From positions 1,488,001 to 1,552,000 of the forward strand of contig NZ_CP059431.1 in the NCBI RefSeq assembly GCF_013874595.1: a DNA stretch of 64,000 nt, in the 5' to 3' direction. Positions 16,719 through 27,228 of this stretch are shown here, piece after piece. The DNA is from Flavobacterium sp. xlx-214 (GTDB lineage Bacteria > Bacteroidota > Bacteroidia > Flavobacteriales > Flavobacteriaceae). The stretch's first letter is position 1. Every line of letters starts with the position of its first letter. A program made the translations under genes and the position numbers. A model generated the notes under the pieces. That model saw nothing but the letters and a program-made list of their open reading frames with translations, searched no databases and had not been told where the DNA came from.

Positions 16719-18113
16719 TTATTGCGATAATTTTTCACCATCTCCAGGTTTTAATTTGGTAAAAGTTAAACTTGATAACGCTGTTAAAACAGCTAACGTT
16801 ATTAAAGTATAATGAAAAGTGGTGACCAAATCTCCTTGGTAAAAATCCATATGATCTTTAAAGAAAGCTAATATTAATGCAGCAATTGATATTCCAAAAC
16901 TAATGGAAAGTTGCTGCATTATGGTTAGTAAGCTGTTTCCGCCACTTGCTTGATCGTCTGTTAAATCGGCTAATGAAATGGTGTTCATGGCTGTCATTTG
17001 TATCGATGTAAAAGCGCCATAAGCAATCATTAAAAAGATATAATACATTAACGGCGTTTCCTTTTCCATAAAGCTGAAAATAAAAATAATCACCGCTAAA
17101 AATAAGGTGTTGCTTATTAATATTTTTCGATAACCAAAGTGCTTAACCAATTTAACAATCCAAGGTTTTACAGCAATAGTTGTGAGGGCTGATGGCAATA
17201 ACATCATTCCAGCTTTTGAAGCTGAAAATCCAAAAGCTACTTGCATCATCAACGGTAACAAAAAAGGAAGTCCTGAAATACCAAAACGTGTAATTAAGCT
17301 ACCCGTTAAACCAATGCGCAGCGTACGAATTTTAAATAAATTTAAATCGATGATGGGTTTTGCTGTTTTTTTGAAATGTTTGTAATACAAAACAAATAAA
17401 ATTCCTGCTAGTAAAACCAAAGCCAAAACTACCGTGTAATGATTAATACCTACACTACTTAACTCCATTGCTAACGTAATGAACACTAAGGCTAAGCTAA
17501 AATAAATCAATCCTAAAAAATCGAATTTGCCAATGGTATTTTTGTAATTCGGCATAATTTTCCAAGCCATTGCAATTCCTAAAAAACCTACGGGTAGATT
17601 TACTAAAAAAATCCAATGCCACGAAAAATTGTCTGATAAAAAACCGCCCAAACTAGGGCCTACCACCAAACCTAATAAACCGGGAATGGTAATGTAATTC
17701 ATTATTTTTAACAATTCGCTTCTAGGGTACTGATACAGAATTGCTAACCGAGCAATAGGTACCATCATTGATCCACCAATTGCTTGTAATATACGCGATA
17801 AGTTTAACGTTAATAAGTTAACAGATAAGGCACAGAAAACCGAACCTAATGTAAATAGAGCAACTGCCAAAATAAACATTTTCTTGGTTCCGTATTTATC
17901 AGACAACCAACCCGATAAAGGAATGAATAAGGCTAGTGTTAAGGTGTAACTTACAATAACCGATTGCATTTCTAAAGGCGAATAGCTCATATCGGATGCT
18001 ATGCTTGGCAACGAGGTATTGAGTATGGTACCATCTAATGATTGCATAAACATAGCTACCGCTGTTACCAGGGGTAAGTATTTTTCGTAAACGGATGGGT
18101 TTTCTTTTATCAT
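16719..18113 (-). CDS. MFS drug exporter, DHA2 family (EmrB/QacA type)
   Basis: This encodes 464 residues with about 14 hydrophobic helices. DHA2 landmarks near the N-terminus are SLDGTILNTSLPSIASDM (about residues 24-41) and the loop motif GWLSDKYGTKKMF (about 68-80). The TM5 motif region reads GLLGLVVGPSLGGFLSDN. It would be a proton-coupled exporter of lipophilic compounds. Its start lies only a few bases downstream of the terminator of the carboxylase gene, leaving almost no room for a conventional promoter. Its 3' end abuts the convergent ABC-2 permease gene. Confidence 0.9.
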   Translation of the reverse strand: MIKENPSVYEKYLPLVTAVAMFMQSLDGTILNTSLPSIASDMSYSPLEMQSVIVSYTLTLALFIPLSGWLSDKYGTKKMFILAVALFTLGSVFCALSVNLLTLNLSRILQAIGGSMMVPIARLAILYQYPRSELLKIMNYITIPGLLGLVVGPSLGGFLSDNFSWHWIFLVNLPVGFLGIAMAWKIMPNYKNTIGKFDFLGLIYFSLALVFITLAMELSSVGINHYTVVLALVLLAGILFVLYYKHFKKTAKPIIDLNLFKIRTLRIGLTGSLITRFGISGLPFLLPLMMQVAFGFSASKAGMMLLPSALTTIAVKPWIVKLVKHFGYRKILISNTLFLAVIIFIFSFMEKETPLMYYIFLMIAYGAFTSIQMTAMNTISLADLTDDQASGGNSLLTIMQQLSISFGISIAALILAFFKDHMDFYQGDLVTTFHYTLITLAVLTALSSLTFTKLKPGDGEKLSQ

Positions 18114-18116
18114 ATG

Positions 18117-18148
18117 ATTAAAAAAGTCTGCTTTGAACAGCAGACTTT
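18117..18148 (-). terminator. terminator of the carboxylase gene
   Basis: On the minus strand, a perfect 10-bp stem (18123-18132 with 18139-18148, 6-base loop) is followed by a run of T. The MFS gene starts 4 bases beyond it, at 18113. Confidence 0.85.
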
Positions 18149-18159
18149 AAAGTATAAAA

Positions 18160-19803
18160 TTAAACTTGAATAACACCTAAGTTAAATGGTTTTTCAATGG
18201 GTGCGTGGTTAGCAGCTTCAATTCCCATAGAAATCCATGTTCTTGTTTCTAACGGATCGATAATAGCATCGGTCCATAAACGTGCTGCTGCGTAATATGG
18301 TGATGTTTGTGCATCATACTTAGCTTTGATTTTATCAAATAATTCCGCTTCTTTTTCAGGAGTTAATTCTTCGCCTTTTGCTTTTAATGACGATGCTTCA
18401 ATTTGCAATAATACTTTTGCAGCTTGCGCACCACCCATTACAGCTAATTCGGCACTTGGCCAAGCAAGGAAAAATCTTGGGTCATACGCTTTACCACACA
18501 TAGCATAGTTTCCTGCCCCGTAAGAATTCCCCATAATTACAGTAAATTTAGGCACAACAGAGTTACTTACTGCATTTACCATTTTAGCGCCATCTTTAAT
18601 GATTCCGCCGTGTTCTGATTTACTTCCAACCATAAAACCGGTAACATCTTGTAAGAAAACCAATGGAATTTTCTTTTGATTACAGTTTGCAATAAAACGA
18701 GTAGCTTTATCAGCAGAATCAGAATAAATTACACCACCAAATTGCATTTCGCTTGGCTTGGTTTTAGCTCCGGTTGTTTTCACTACTTTACGTTGGTTGG
18801 CAACAATACCTACTGCCCAGCCATCAATGCGTGCGTAACCTGTAATGATAGTTTGTCCGTAACCTGCTTTGTATTCTTCAAACTCAGAATCATCAACCAA
18901 ACGTTTAATGATTTCCATAGTATCGTATTGTTCCGCACGAGATTTTGGTAAAATACCGTAAATATCTTCTTGATTTAATGCAGGTTTTTTAGCTTCGATA
19001 CGGCTGTAGCCAGCTTTATCAAAATCACCCATTTTATCAACAATATTTTTTATAGTATCTAAACAATCTTTATCGTCTTTTGCTTTGTAATCGGTAACAC
19101 CCGAAATTTCGGTATGGGTTGTAGCGCCACCTAATGTTTCGTTATCAATAGATTCGCCAATAGCCGCTTTTACTAAGTAAGAACCTGCTAAAAAGATCGA
19201 TCCTGTTTTATCAACAATCAATGCTTCGTCACTCATAATAGGTAAATAAGCACCACCAGCAACGCAAGAACCCATTACAGCCGCAATTTGGGTAATACCC
19301 ATAGACGACATGATAGCGTTATTGCGGAAAATACGACCGAAATTTTCTTTATCAGGAAAAATTTCATCTTGCATTGGCAAATATACTCCAGCAGAATCAA
19401 CTAAATAAATGATTGGCAAACGGTTTTCAATGGCAATTTCTTGGGCACGTAAGTTCTTTTTTCCTGTAATAGGAAACCAAGCGCCTGCTTTTACCGTAGC
19501 ATCGTTAGCCACAACAATAACTTGTTTGCCTTTTACATAACCCATTTTTACAACTACACCACCTGATGGACATCCGCCGTGTTCAGCATACATACCTTCG
19601 CCAACAAAAGCACCAATTTCTATTGATTTTGAATCTTTATCAAATAAATAATCAATACGTTCACGCGCAGTCATTTTGCCTTGTTCGTGTAATTTAGCTA
19701 TTCTTTTTTCGCCACCGCCTAATTTAACTTTTGCAAATTTCTGTCTTAATTCAGATAGAAGTAATTTATTATGATCTTCGTTTTTGTTGAAGTTTAAATC
19801 CAT
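18160..19803 (-). CDS. acyl-CoA carboxylase beta (carboxyltransferase) subunit
   Basis: This encodes 547 residues with the crotonase-fold carboxyltransferase architecture of propionyl- or methylcrotonyl-CoA carboxylase. Landmarks are the N-half GGGEKRIAKLHEQGKMTARE (residues about 29-48), SAGVYLPMQDEIFPDKENFG (about 137-156), and GSCVAGGAYLPIMSDE; the C-half has FLQDVTGFMVG, GNSYGAGNYAMCGKAYDPRF and WPSAELAVMGGAQAA. The enzyme transfers CO2 from carboxybiotin to an acyl-CoA. The FPDKENFGRIF segment and GGAQAA resemble methylcrotonyl-CoA carboxylase beta, so leucine breakdown is a reasonable guess, but propionyl-CoA is possible. No biotin carboxylase gene is adjacent. Confidence 0.88.
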   Translation of the reverse strand: MDLNFNKNEDHNKLLLSELRQKFAKVKLGGGEKRIAKLHEQGKMTARERIDYLFDKDSKSIEIGAFVGEGMYAEHGGCPSGGVVVKMGYVKGKQVIVVANDATVKAGAWFPITGKKNLRAQEIAIENRLPIIYLVDSAGVYLPMQDEIFPDKENFGRIFRNNAIMSSMGITQIAAVMGSCVAGGAYLPIMSDEALIVDKTGSIFLAGSYLVKAAIGESIDNETLGGATTHTEISGVTDYKAKDDKDCLDTIKNIVDKMGDFDKAGYSRIEAKKPALNQEDIYGILPKSRAEQYDTMEIIKRLVDDSEFEEYKAGYGQTIITGYARIDGWAVGIVANQRKVVKTTGAKTKPSEMQFGGVIYSDSADKATRFIANCNQKKIPLVFLQDVTGFMVGSKSEHGGIIKDGAKMVNAVSNSVVPKFTVIMGNSYGAGNYAMCGKAYDPRFFLAWPSAELAVMGGAQAAKVLLQIEASSLKAKGEELTPEKEAELFDKIKAKYDAQTSPYYAAARLWTDAIIDPLETRTWISMGIEAANHAPIEKPFNLGVIQV

Positions 19804-19909
19804 TTTGATAAAATTTCACTTGATTTTTTGAATGTTGCTAAAATACAAATATTCTGTTGAAAATTGAAAAATGATTTTTTTAAAAAAAGTTAATATTAAT
19901 TTACATACT

Positions 19910-19942
19910 TAATGTTAAGTTAACATTAGAGTAATACTTTTG
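19910..19942 (+). promoter_or_regulatory. promoter with a 19-bp palindrome upstream of the phosphate transport pair
   Basis: TACTTTTG at 19935-19942 matches TAnnTTTG. Just upstream, 19910-19928 is a perfect palindrome around a central G (arms TAATGTTAA and TTAACATTA), lying over the expected -33 region. It is well placed to be a repressor or activator site for the DUF47-PiT operon. The palindrome is AT-rich, so chance is possible. Confidence 0.55.
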
Positions 19943-19970
19943 CTGTGCGAAAAAATTAATGCACACACAC

Positions 19971-20615
19971 ATGTCTTTAAATTCAATCTTTCAATTTTTA
20001 GTTCCAAAGGATAAAACATTTTACCCTTTGTTTGAACAAGCTGCTAATAAAATTAAATTATTATCAGAAACTCTTAACGAAGCAGTAAACTTACCTGCAA
20101 ACGATAGAGAGAAGTTATTACGTGAAGTTGAGGTTTTAAAATCAGAAATTGAGGCTATTGCTCAAACTACTCGTGTAGAATTAGGAAGAAATTTTATTAC
20201 TCCTTTTGACCGTGAAGATATTAACAACCTTATTACAGCTGTTGATGAAATTGCGGATAATTTAAGTGATGCTGCATCGCGTATGCGTTTGTATCAAATT
20301 GATAGAGTAACAAAGCCTTTGCGTAAATTAACCGAAGCTAACTTAGAAGCTTGTAGCCAAGTAGCTCAAAGTATGTACGATTTAAAGGATATGAAAAACT
20401 TAAAGAAAATTGCTGAAGGATGTAAAGTAATTTTACGTTTAGAACGCAAAGCTGATAAAGTTTTTGATAAAGCTGTTGCTGATATTTTTGAAAACGAAAC
20501 CAACGTTATTGAAATTATTAAATACAAAGAAATTATGGGCGCATTAGAAACGGCTACAGATAGTTGTCGTCGTGTAGCTAATGTATTAGAAACCATTACT
20601 GTTAAATACGCATAA
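19971..20615 (+). CDS. DUF47 (PhoU-like) phosphate transport accessory protein
   Basis: This encodes 214 residues from ATG 19971 (MSLNSIFQFLVPKDKTFYPL). An in-frame ATG at 19959 would add only MHTH, and related proteins start at the later site. The protein is all helical, like PhoU, with acidic and metal-binding-type positions in long helices (EIEAIAQTTRVELGRNFITPF, then DREDINNLITAVDEIADNLS). DUF47 proteins usually partner PiT-type phosphate transporters and are thought to modulate them. The PiT gene follows 17 bases later, so the two form an operon. Confidence 0.88.
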   Translation: MSLNSIFQFLVPKDKTFYPLFEQAANKIKLLSETLNEAVNLPANDREKLLREVEVLKSEIEAIAQTTRVELGRNFITPFDREDINNLITAVDEIADNLSDAASRMRLYQIDRVTKPLRKLTEANLEACSQVAQSMYDLKDMKNLKKIAEGCKVILRLERKADKVFDKAVADIFENETNVIEIIKYKEIMGALETATDSCRRVANVLETITVKYA

Positions 20616-20632
20616 TTTATTAAAGTATAATT

Positions 20633-21742
20633 ATGGAGTTATTTGACTTATTAAACAACCTTGATGTAAACGGAGGCTGGCTTTTATTGATTATTATCTT
20701 ATTAGCTTTAGGTTTTGATTACATTAACGGTTTTCACGATGCTGCAAACTCAATTGCAACCATTGTAACAACACGCGTTTTAACGCCTTTTCAGGCGGTT
20801 TTATGGGCTGCAGTTTTTAACTTTGCTGCTTATTTTATATCGCTTTATATTATTGGCGAATTTAAAATTGGTAATACCATAGCAAAATCGGTCAATGAAA
20901 ACTTCATCACTCTTGAAGTTATTTTTGCTGGATTGGTTGCTGCTATTTTATGGAATTTAGCTACTTGGAAATTAGGAATTCCTTCATCATCATCACACAC
21001 CTTAATTGGTGGATTTATGGGAGCTGCAATTGCACACGCAGGCGGTTTAAGTGTAAATGGTGAAGATGTAATTGTTTACGCAAAAGTAATTCCTATCTTT
21101 TTATTCATTTTTGGAGCACCGTTCTTAGGAATGATTTTAGCCTACTTCATAACAGTAGCTATTATGTGGATTTGTAGAAAAGCAAACCCTCATAAAGCCG
21201 AAAAATGGTTTAAAAAGTTGCAATTAGTATCATCGGCTTTGTTTAGTTTAGGACATGGTGGTAATGATGCGCAAAAAGTAATGGGTATTATTGGTGCAGC
21301 TGTAATTAGTTTTCACATGGGCTTACCAGAAGCATTAAATCCTTACAAAGAAATTGCTACTGCAGATCGTTTTGCTTATTTTGTGGATCATTGGGGATGG
21401 GTACCTTTAGTTTCTTTCATTTTTATTGGTTTAGGAACCATGAGTGGTGGTTGGAAAATTGTAAAAACAATGGGTTCTAAAATTACCAAAGTAACTCCGT
21501 TAGAAGGGGTTGCTGCAGAAACTGCTGGTGCGGTAGCATTATATGTAACAGAGCATATGGGTATTCCTGTTTCTACAACACATACCATTACAGGTTCTAT
21601 TATTGGAGTAGGTATTACAAAACGTATTTCTGCAGTACGTTGGGGAGTTACCATTTCATTATTATGGGCTTGGATTTTAACCATACCTGTTTCTGCATTA
21701 GTTGCAATGGGGGTATATCATTTAGTACATTTATTTATATAA
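20633..21742 (+). CDS. inorganic phosphate transporter, PiT family
   Basis: This encodes 369 residues of a membrane transporter. The duplicated PiT signature is clear: GFDYINGFHDAANSIATIV (about residues 28-46) in the first half and SLGHGGNDAQKVMGII (about 203-218) in the second. It also has the PSSSSHTLIGGFMGAA and PVSTTHTITGSIIG pair, the inverted-repeat phosphate-binding loops. It takes up phosphate, probably as a metal-phosphate complex with protons or sodium. It is downstream of its DUF47 partner and ends at a bidirectional terminator. Confidence 0.93.
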   Translation: MELFDLLNNLDVNGGWLLLIIILLALGFDYINGFHDAANSIATIVTTRVLTPFQAVLWAAVFNFAAYFISLYIIGEFKIGNTIAKSVNENFITLEVIFAGLVAAILWNLATWKLGIPSSSSHTLIGGFMGAAIAHAGGLSVNGEDVIVYAKVIPIFLFIFGAPFLGMILAYFITVAIMWICRKANPHKAEKWFKKLQLVSSALFSLGHGGNDAQKVMGIIGAAVISFHMGLPEALNPYKEIATADRFAYFVDHWGWVPLVSFIFIGLGTMSGGWKIVKTMGSKITKVTPLEGVAAETAGAVALYVTEHMGIPVSTTHTITGSIIGVGITKRISAVRWGVTISLLWAWILTIPVSALVAMGVYHLVHLFI

Positions 21743-21756
21743 TTGTTAAGTTTATA

Positions 21757-21792
21757 GAAAAAAAACGTCTGACATTGTCAGACGTTTTTTTT
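21757..21792. terminator. bidirectional terminator
   Basis: The stem CGTCTGAC / GTCAGACG (21766-21773 with 21777-21784) has A runs on the left and T runs on the right. It separates two convergent genes ending at 21742 and 21791. Confidence 0.9.
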
Positions 21793-22915
21793 ATTCTACA
21801 TTTTCCCACCAAGCCTCAAATGTTTGATTGGTATTATTAAGGTATACAATTTCTCCTATTTTGGGCGAAATCATTTTGGTAGTTGGGTTTGTTTTGGCAT
21901 AAGCAGCAACTTTCTCTAAAGGTTCTTTCCAAGGATGGTTGGCAAGCTTAAATTTAGAACTATGCACCGGAAAAAAGCGTTTGGCTTGTAAATCAGAACT
22001 TGCTTTTAGTACTTCTTCAGGCATCATGTGAATGTATTTCCATTTACGATCGTATTGTCCGTTTTCTAAAATAGCCAAATCAAAAGGACCGTATTTTGTG
22101 CCAATTTCTTTAAAATGGGTGTCATAACCACTATCGCCACCTAAATAAAGATTTAAGTTATTCGATTTTAAAACATACGATGCCCATAATGTAGTGTTTC
22201 GTTTAAAACTTCTACCTGAAAAATGGCGTGCAGGTGTAGCGGTAATGCTTAAAGAATCAATTAACGAAGCGCTTTCAAACCAATCAAGTTCGGTAATGTT
22301 TTCTTTTGGATAACCCCAATATTCCAAATGAGCGCCAACACCTAAAGGACAAACTATTTTTGAAACATTTGCTTGGATTTTTTTAAAGGTTGTGTAATCT
22401 AAATGGTCGTAATGATCGTGTGTTAAAACCAAGTAATCAATTTTTGGAAGAGAATCATACGTATAAACATCGGCACCTTTAAAAGCTACATTGGTGTTGT
22501 ATAAAGGCGATGCATTTTTAGTAAGTACAGGGTCAATCAATAGCTTTTTACCATCAATTTGCATAAGGTAAGATGAGTGTCCAAACCAAATTAAATAATC
22601 TTCTGTAATTTCTAAATCATTCAAATTGGTTTTTACATAAGGAATGCTATCAGTAGGTTTGGTGTGTTCAACCTTAGAGAATAATAATTCTTTAATAGCA
22701 CTAAAATACGATGCATCTTCAGCAAAAGCAGGTGTGTTTGAAAGGTTATGAAACTGCCCGTTTTTGTAATATTTCGATTTTTGTATTCGCTCTAAACGCT
22801 CGCCCGATGGTTGTTTACCAAATAAAGGATGTTGCAAAAAAATAAAGGTTACAATAAGGAATAAACCCAATACAATGAATATGGTTGTCATGATTTTTTT
22901 TCTTCTAATTTTCAT
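21791..22915 (-). CDS. metallo-beta-lactamase-fold hydrolase (NAPE-PLD/UlaG-like)
   Basis: This encodes 374 residues with an N-terminal membrane anchor (residues about 10-28, after KIRRKK). The metallo-beta-lactamase fold follows: IWFGHSSYLMQIDGKKLLID (about 107-126), the metal motif LTHDHYDHLD (about 163-172), a later ATPARHFSGR and GGDSGYDTHF, and the final FFPVHSSKFKLANHPW. These are characteristic of the NAPE-PLD and UlaG-like branch, zinc hydrolases acting on phospholipids or lactones. The substrate is not known here; the anchor suggests it faces the periplasm. It is a single gene. Confidence 0.85.
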   Translation of the reverse strand: MKIRRKKIMTTIFIVLGLFLIVTFIFLQHPLFGKQPSGERLERIQKSKYYKNGQFHNLSNTPAFAEDASYFSAIKELLFSKVEHTKPTDSIPYVKTNLNDLEITEDYLIWFGHSSYLMQIDGKKLLIDPVLTKNASPLYNTNVAFKGADVYTYDSLPKIDYLVLTHDHYDHLDYTTFKKIQANVSKIVCPLGVGAHLEYWGYPKENITELDWFESASLIDSLSITATPARHFSGRSFKRNTTLWASYVLKSNNLNLYLGGDSGYDTHFKEIGTKYGPFDLAILENGQYDRKWKYIHMMPEEVLKASSDLQAKRFFPVHSSKFKLANHPWKEPLEKVAAYAKTNPTTKMISPKIGEIVYLNNTNQTFEAWWENVE

Positions 22916-23004
22916 GCAACGAATGTCGATTTTTTTTTTGGAAACAATTGTTAAATCTGTCCAAATATTTAAGACTTACATGTACCTTTAATAAAAAAAG
23001 GAAA

Positions 23005-23523
23005 ATGAAAAAGGTATTTATTGTTGCGAGTGCTATGATTTTTGTGGCTTGTGTTAGAAAAAACGAAGAAAAGATGGAAGATAATAAGGATGTAAAAGAG
23101 CAAATTACACCCAAACAAAAACAAATTTCATCTGATGAAGCTGTGGCATTAGCAATGAAGAAGTTTGATGCTTATTTGCCAACTATTTTAACGGAAAACG
23201 GTGATATGGCTATTGATTTACAAGTTTCGCATACAGGTGATTTTACTGGCGATGGAGTAGAGGATGTGGCTGTTTATTTTAATTTGGTTCCTAAAGATGG
23301 CGGAAATGCAATTTTGAGTCAAGGACTAACTTTGTATAAAAATATAGGGAATGATGTAAAGGTAATTGCGGGCTATGAACCTGATTATTTGTTTGCTTTT
23401 GATACTATAAAAAACGGTAAAATTCATGTAACTATGTTAGAATATGCTGAAGATGATGGTCATTGTTGTCCATCAATTAAAACACCGCACATACTAACTA
23501 TTAAAGGAAGTAAAGCGTATTAA
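23005..23523 (+). CDS. lipoprotein of unknown function
   Basis: This encodes 172 residues from ATG 23005; the upstream in-frame ATG at 22948 gives a non-signal extension. A purine-rich AAAAAAAGGAAA stretch lies just before the chosen start. The N-terminus MKKVFIVASAMIFVACVRKN is a lipoprotein signal with lipobox FVAC. The mature domain includes HTGDFTGDGVEDVAVYFNLV near residues 74-93, an FG-GAP-like Asp-rich stretch, and ends with DDGHCCPSIKTPHILTIKG. The two adjacent Cys and the His may matter. No family is assigned. Confidence 0.65.
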   Translation: MKKVFIVASAMIFVACVRKNEEKMEDNKDVKEQITPKQKQISSDEAVALAMKKFDAYLPTILTENGDMAIDLQVSHTGDFTGDGVEDVAVYFNLVPKDGGNAILSQGLTLYKNIGNDVKVIAGYEPDYLFAFDTIKNGKIHVTMLEYAEDDGHCCPSIKTPHILTIKGSKAY

Positions 23524-23553
23524 AAAAGTCAAGTTGTAAAACTTGACTTTTTT
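23522..23553. terminator. bidirectional terminator
   Basis: A perfect 13-bp stem (AAAAAGTCAAGTT with its complement, GTAA loop) between convergent stops at 23523 and 23559 has A and T runs at its ends. Confidence 0.9.
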
Positions 23554-23558
23554 AATTA

Positions 23559-24422
23559 TTATTTCTCTGGAGCTTGATCAATCAGTTCCATAAATTCATC
23601 TAATTTAGGAGTAATGATGATTTGTGTTCTACGGTTTTTGGTTTTACCCGCTTCAGAATTGTTGTCTGCAATAGGGTTAAACTCACCACGTCCACCTGCT
23701 GTTAAACGTTTTGGGTTTACACCATATTTATTTTGTAACGCTTGTACAACAGATGATGCTCTTAAAGAACTTAAATCCCAGTTGTTACGAATGTTTTCAC
23801 GCGTAATAGGCACATTGTCTGTGTTTCCTTCAATCAACACATCGTAATCTTTATAATCGTTGATGATTTTAGCAACTTTACTTAAAGTTTCACCTGCACG
23901 ATCTGATATTTCATAACTACCTGATTTATATAACATATTATCAGCCAATGAAATATAAACCACACCTTTTAAAACTTGTACATCAACATCGCGTAATTCT
24001 TCTCTGCTTAAAGAACGAGTTAAATTGTTGGTTAAAACCACATTCAAAGAATCGCTTTTGTTCTTTGTGTTTACTAAATGTTGAATGTATTTGTTGCTAG
24101 AGTTAATTTCGTCAACCAATTTAGAAATATTCACATTACCTTGTGTGATGCTTTTATCTAAAGAACCTTGCACACTTTCAAGTGTTTTTTTCAAAGCTTC
24201 GTTTGAAGCTTTTTCTTGCGCCAACATATCTTCTAAACTTTTTGTTTTTGCTGTACAAGAGCTTAAGGCTACTTCAGATTCGTGAAATTTCTGACCTAAG
24301 CCTTTGTAGTCTTTTTCTAATTTAGAATAATTGGCTTGTAAATTAGCATATTCTTTTTTAGAAACACAGCTTCCTAAAGTCATGGTACCGACTAAAATTA
24401 CTGGTAAAACAAATTTTCTCAT
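23559..24422 (-). CDS. OmpA-family lipoprotein with coiled coil
   Basis: This encodes 287 residues. The signal MRKFVLPVILVGTMTLGSC ends in a lipobox. Residues about 25-125 form a predicted coiled coil rich in Lys, Glu, Ser and Leu. The C-terminal OmpA domain (about 150-275) shows MLYKSGSYEISDRAGETLS, VLIEGNTDNVPI, LSSLRASSVVQAL and TKNRRTQIII, including the Asp and Arg used to bind peptidoglycan. It probably tethers the outer membrane to the cell wall. The upstream lgt gene has its own terminator, so this gene is likely a separate unit. Confidence 0.88.
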   Translation of the reverse strand: MRKFVLPVILVGTMTLGSCVSKKEYANLQANYSKLEKDYKGLGQKFHESEVALSSCTAKTKSLEDMLAQEKASNEALKKTLESVQGSLDKSITQGNVNISKLVDEINSSNKYIQHLVNTKNKSDSLNVVLTNNLTRSLSREELRDVDVQVLKGVVYISLADNMLYKSGSYEISDRAGETLSKVAKIINDYKDYDVLIEGNTDNVPITRENIRNNWDLSSLRASSVVQALQNKYGVNPKRLTAGGRGEFNPIADNNSEAGKTKNRRTQIIITPKLDEFMELIDQAPEK

Positions 24423-24465
24423 AATCTAATTTTTTATGTGATGCTATAAAGATACAAATTTGAAA

Positions 24466-24497
24466 TAAAAAAAACACCCGAATAATCGAGTGTTTTG
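24466..24497 (-). terminator. terminator of yidD-lgt
   Basis: On the minus strand, a 9-bp stem (one G-U pair) with a short loop is followed by a run of eight T. It lies 5 to 36 bases beyond the lgt stop. Confidence 0.8.
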
Positions 24498-24501
24498 ATA
24501 T

Positions 24502-25428
24502 TTATACTGTTGTATAAGGTCGTTTTTTTGCAGTAAACCAAAGATAAAATCCTACTATAATAAAAGGAATACTTAACCATTGACCTGTTGATAATAATCC
24601 TAATGATGATTCAAAACCACCCTGGCTTTCTTTTACGTATTCTACAACAAAACGTATCATCCATAAGAAAACCAAGAAAACGCCGAATATCTTTCCTAAA
24701 TAATTACGAGCATCGGTTTTCCAATACATCAACATTAAAACGGCAAATAAAATTACGTATCCAAATGCTTCATATAATTGGGTTGGATGACGAAACGGAA
24801 TGGCTTCTAAAATTGAGGCAAAACGTGGGTCGTTCTGAATTAAGCTGTATGCTTGATTTTTATCAGTTACTTGTGTAATTCCGAATAAATTGTTTGCTTG
24901 CCAAAATTCATCTTCGCGAATAAATTTAACGCCAAAAGGAAATGCTTTGTCTACAATATGACCGTAAATTTCAGAATTGAAAAAGTTACCAAATCGTACA
25001 AAAACACCACCAATGGTTACCGATAAAACCACACGGTCTAAAATCCATAAAAGAGGTTTTTTAATGATTTTTTTGCTGTAATAAAACATTACTAAAATAA
25101 TAGCAATAGCAGCACCATGACTTGCTAAACCTGAAAAACCTGTGAATTCAAACTCTGGTGAAAATCTAAATGGTAATAAAATTTCTGATAGGTGATCTTT
25201 GTAATAATCCCAATCGTAAAAGAAAACGTGCCCTAAACGCGCACCCAAAAGTGTAGCAATAAAGGTGTAAAAGAAAAGTTTATCTAGTTCGTCTTGTGTT
25301 CTGTTTTCGCGTTCGTACACTTTTTTCATGATGTAATAGCCTAAACCAAAGGCTATAACAAACATTAAACTATAAAAGCGTAGGGTAAACCCGCCAATTG
25401 TAATTCCTTCTGATGGATTCCAAATCAT
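24502..25428 (-). CDS. lgt: prolipoprotein diacylglyceryl transferase
   Basis: This encodes 308 residues and about seven TM helices. Lgt transfers diacylglycerol from phosphatidylglycerol to the lipobox Cys of prolipoproteins at the inner membrane. Landmarks are FTLRFYSLMFVIAFGLGYYI at the N-terminus, GARLGHVFFYDWDYY (about 57-71), SGLASHGAAIAI (about 98-109), the signature GGVFVRFGNFFNSEIYG with essential Arg and Asn (about 140-156), and FRHPTQLYEA near the C-terminus. It is 22 bases downstream of yidD in the same operon. The many lipoproteins of this window depend on this enzyme. Confidence 0.95.
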   Translation of the reverse strand: MIWNPSEGITIGGFTLRFYSLMFVIAFGLGYYIMKKVYERENRTQDELDKLFFYTFIATLLGARLGHVFFYDWDYYKDHLSEILLPFRFSPEFEFTGFSGLASHGAAIAIILVMFYYSKKIIKKPLLWILDRVVLSVTIGGVFVRFGNFFNSEIYGHIVDKAFPFGVKFIREDEFWQANNLFGITQVTDKNQAYSLIQNDPRFASILEAIPFRHPTQLYEAFGYVILFAVLMLMYWKTDARNYLGKIFGVFLVFLWMIRFVVEYVKESQGGFESSLGLLSTGQWLSIPFIIVGFYLWFTAKKRPYTTV

Positions 25429-25450
25429 GTTAAATTGTTTTTATTAGTAT

Positions 25451-25681
25451 TTACGGAACAGGATCATAACCCGATTTTCCCCACGGATGACAACTTGCAA
25501 TGCGTTTTATACCCAACCAACCACCTTTAAACAAGCCGTGTTTTTTTAATGCTTCTAAGGTATAGTGTGAACACGTTGGTGTAAACCTACACGAAGCAGG
25601 TGTAAAAGGCGATATACATAATTGGTAAAAACGTATAAGTACAACAAAAGGGAAAATGATGATTTTTTTGAGTTGTTCCAT
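25451..25681 (-). CDS. yidD: membrane protein insertion efficiency factor
   Basis: This encodes 76 residues, the normal size. The family pattern is complete: an N-terminal amphipathic or TM segment ([20 protein letters not shown]), then [16 protein letters not shown] with its Cys residues, and the C-terminal [17 protein letters not shown]. YidD assists YidC-dependent membrane insertion. In many bacteria it lies near rnpA or yidC; here it precedes lgt. It follows a terminator for cysS. Confidence 0.95.
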   Translation of the reverse strand: MEQLKKIIIFPFVVLIRFYQLCISPFTPASCRFTPTCSHYTLEALKKHGLFKGGWLGIKRIASCHPWGKSGYDPVP

Positions 25682-25693
25682 AGAATCAAAGAT

Positions 25694-25725
25694 AAAAAAA
25701 GCTACTTGATTCAGTAGCTTTTTTT
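25694..25725 (-). terminator. terminator of folE-cysS
   Basis: GCTACT / AGTAGC stem, with flanking A and T runs that extend the pairing to 13 bp, 6-base loop. It sits 9 bases beyond the cysS stop. Confidence 0.85.
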
Positions 25726-25733
25726 GTAAAATA

Positions 25734-27215
<1,482 letters not shown>

Positions 27216-27228
27216 TTTTTATTGAAAT

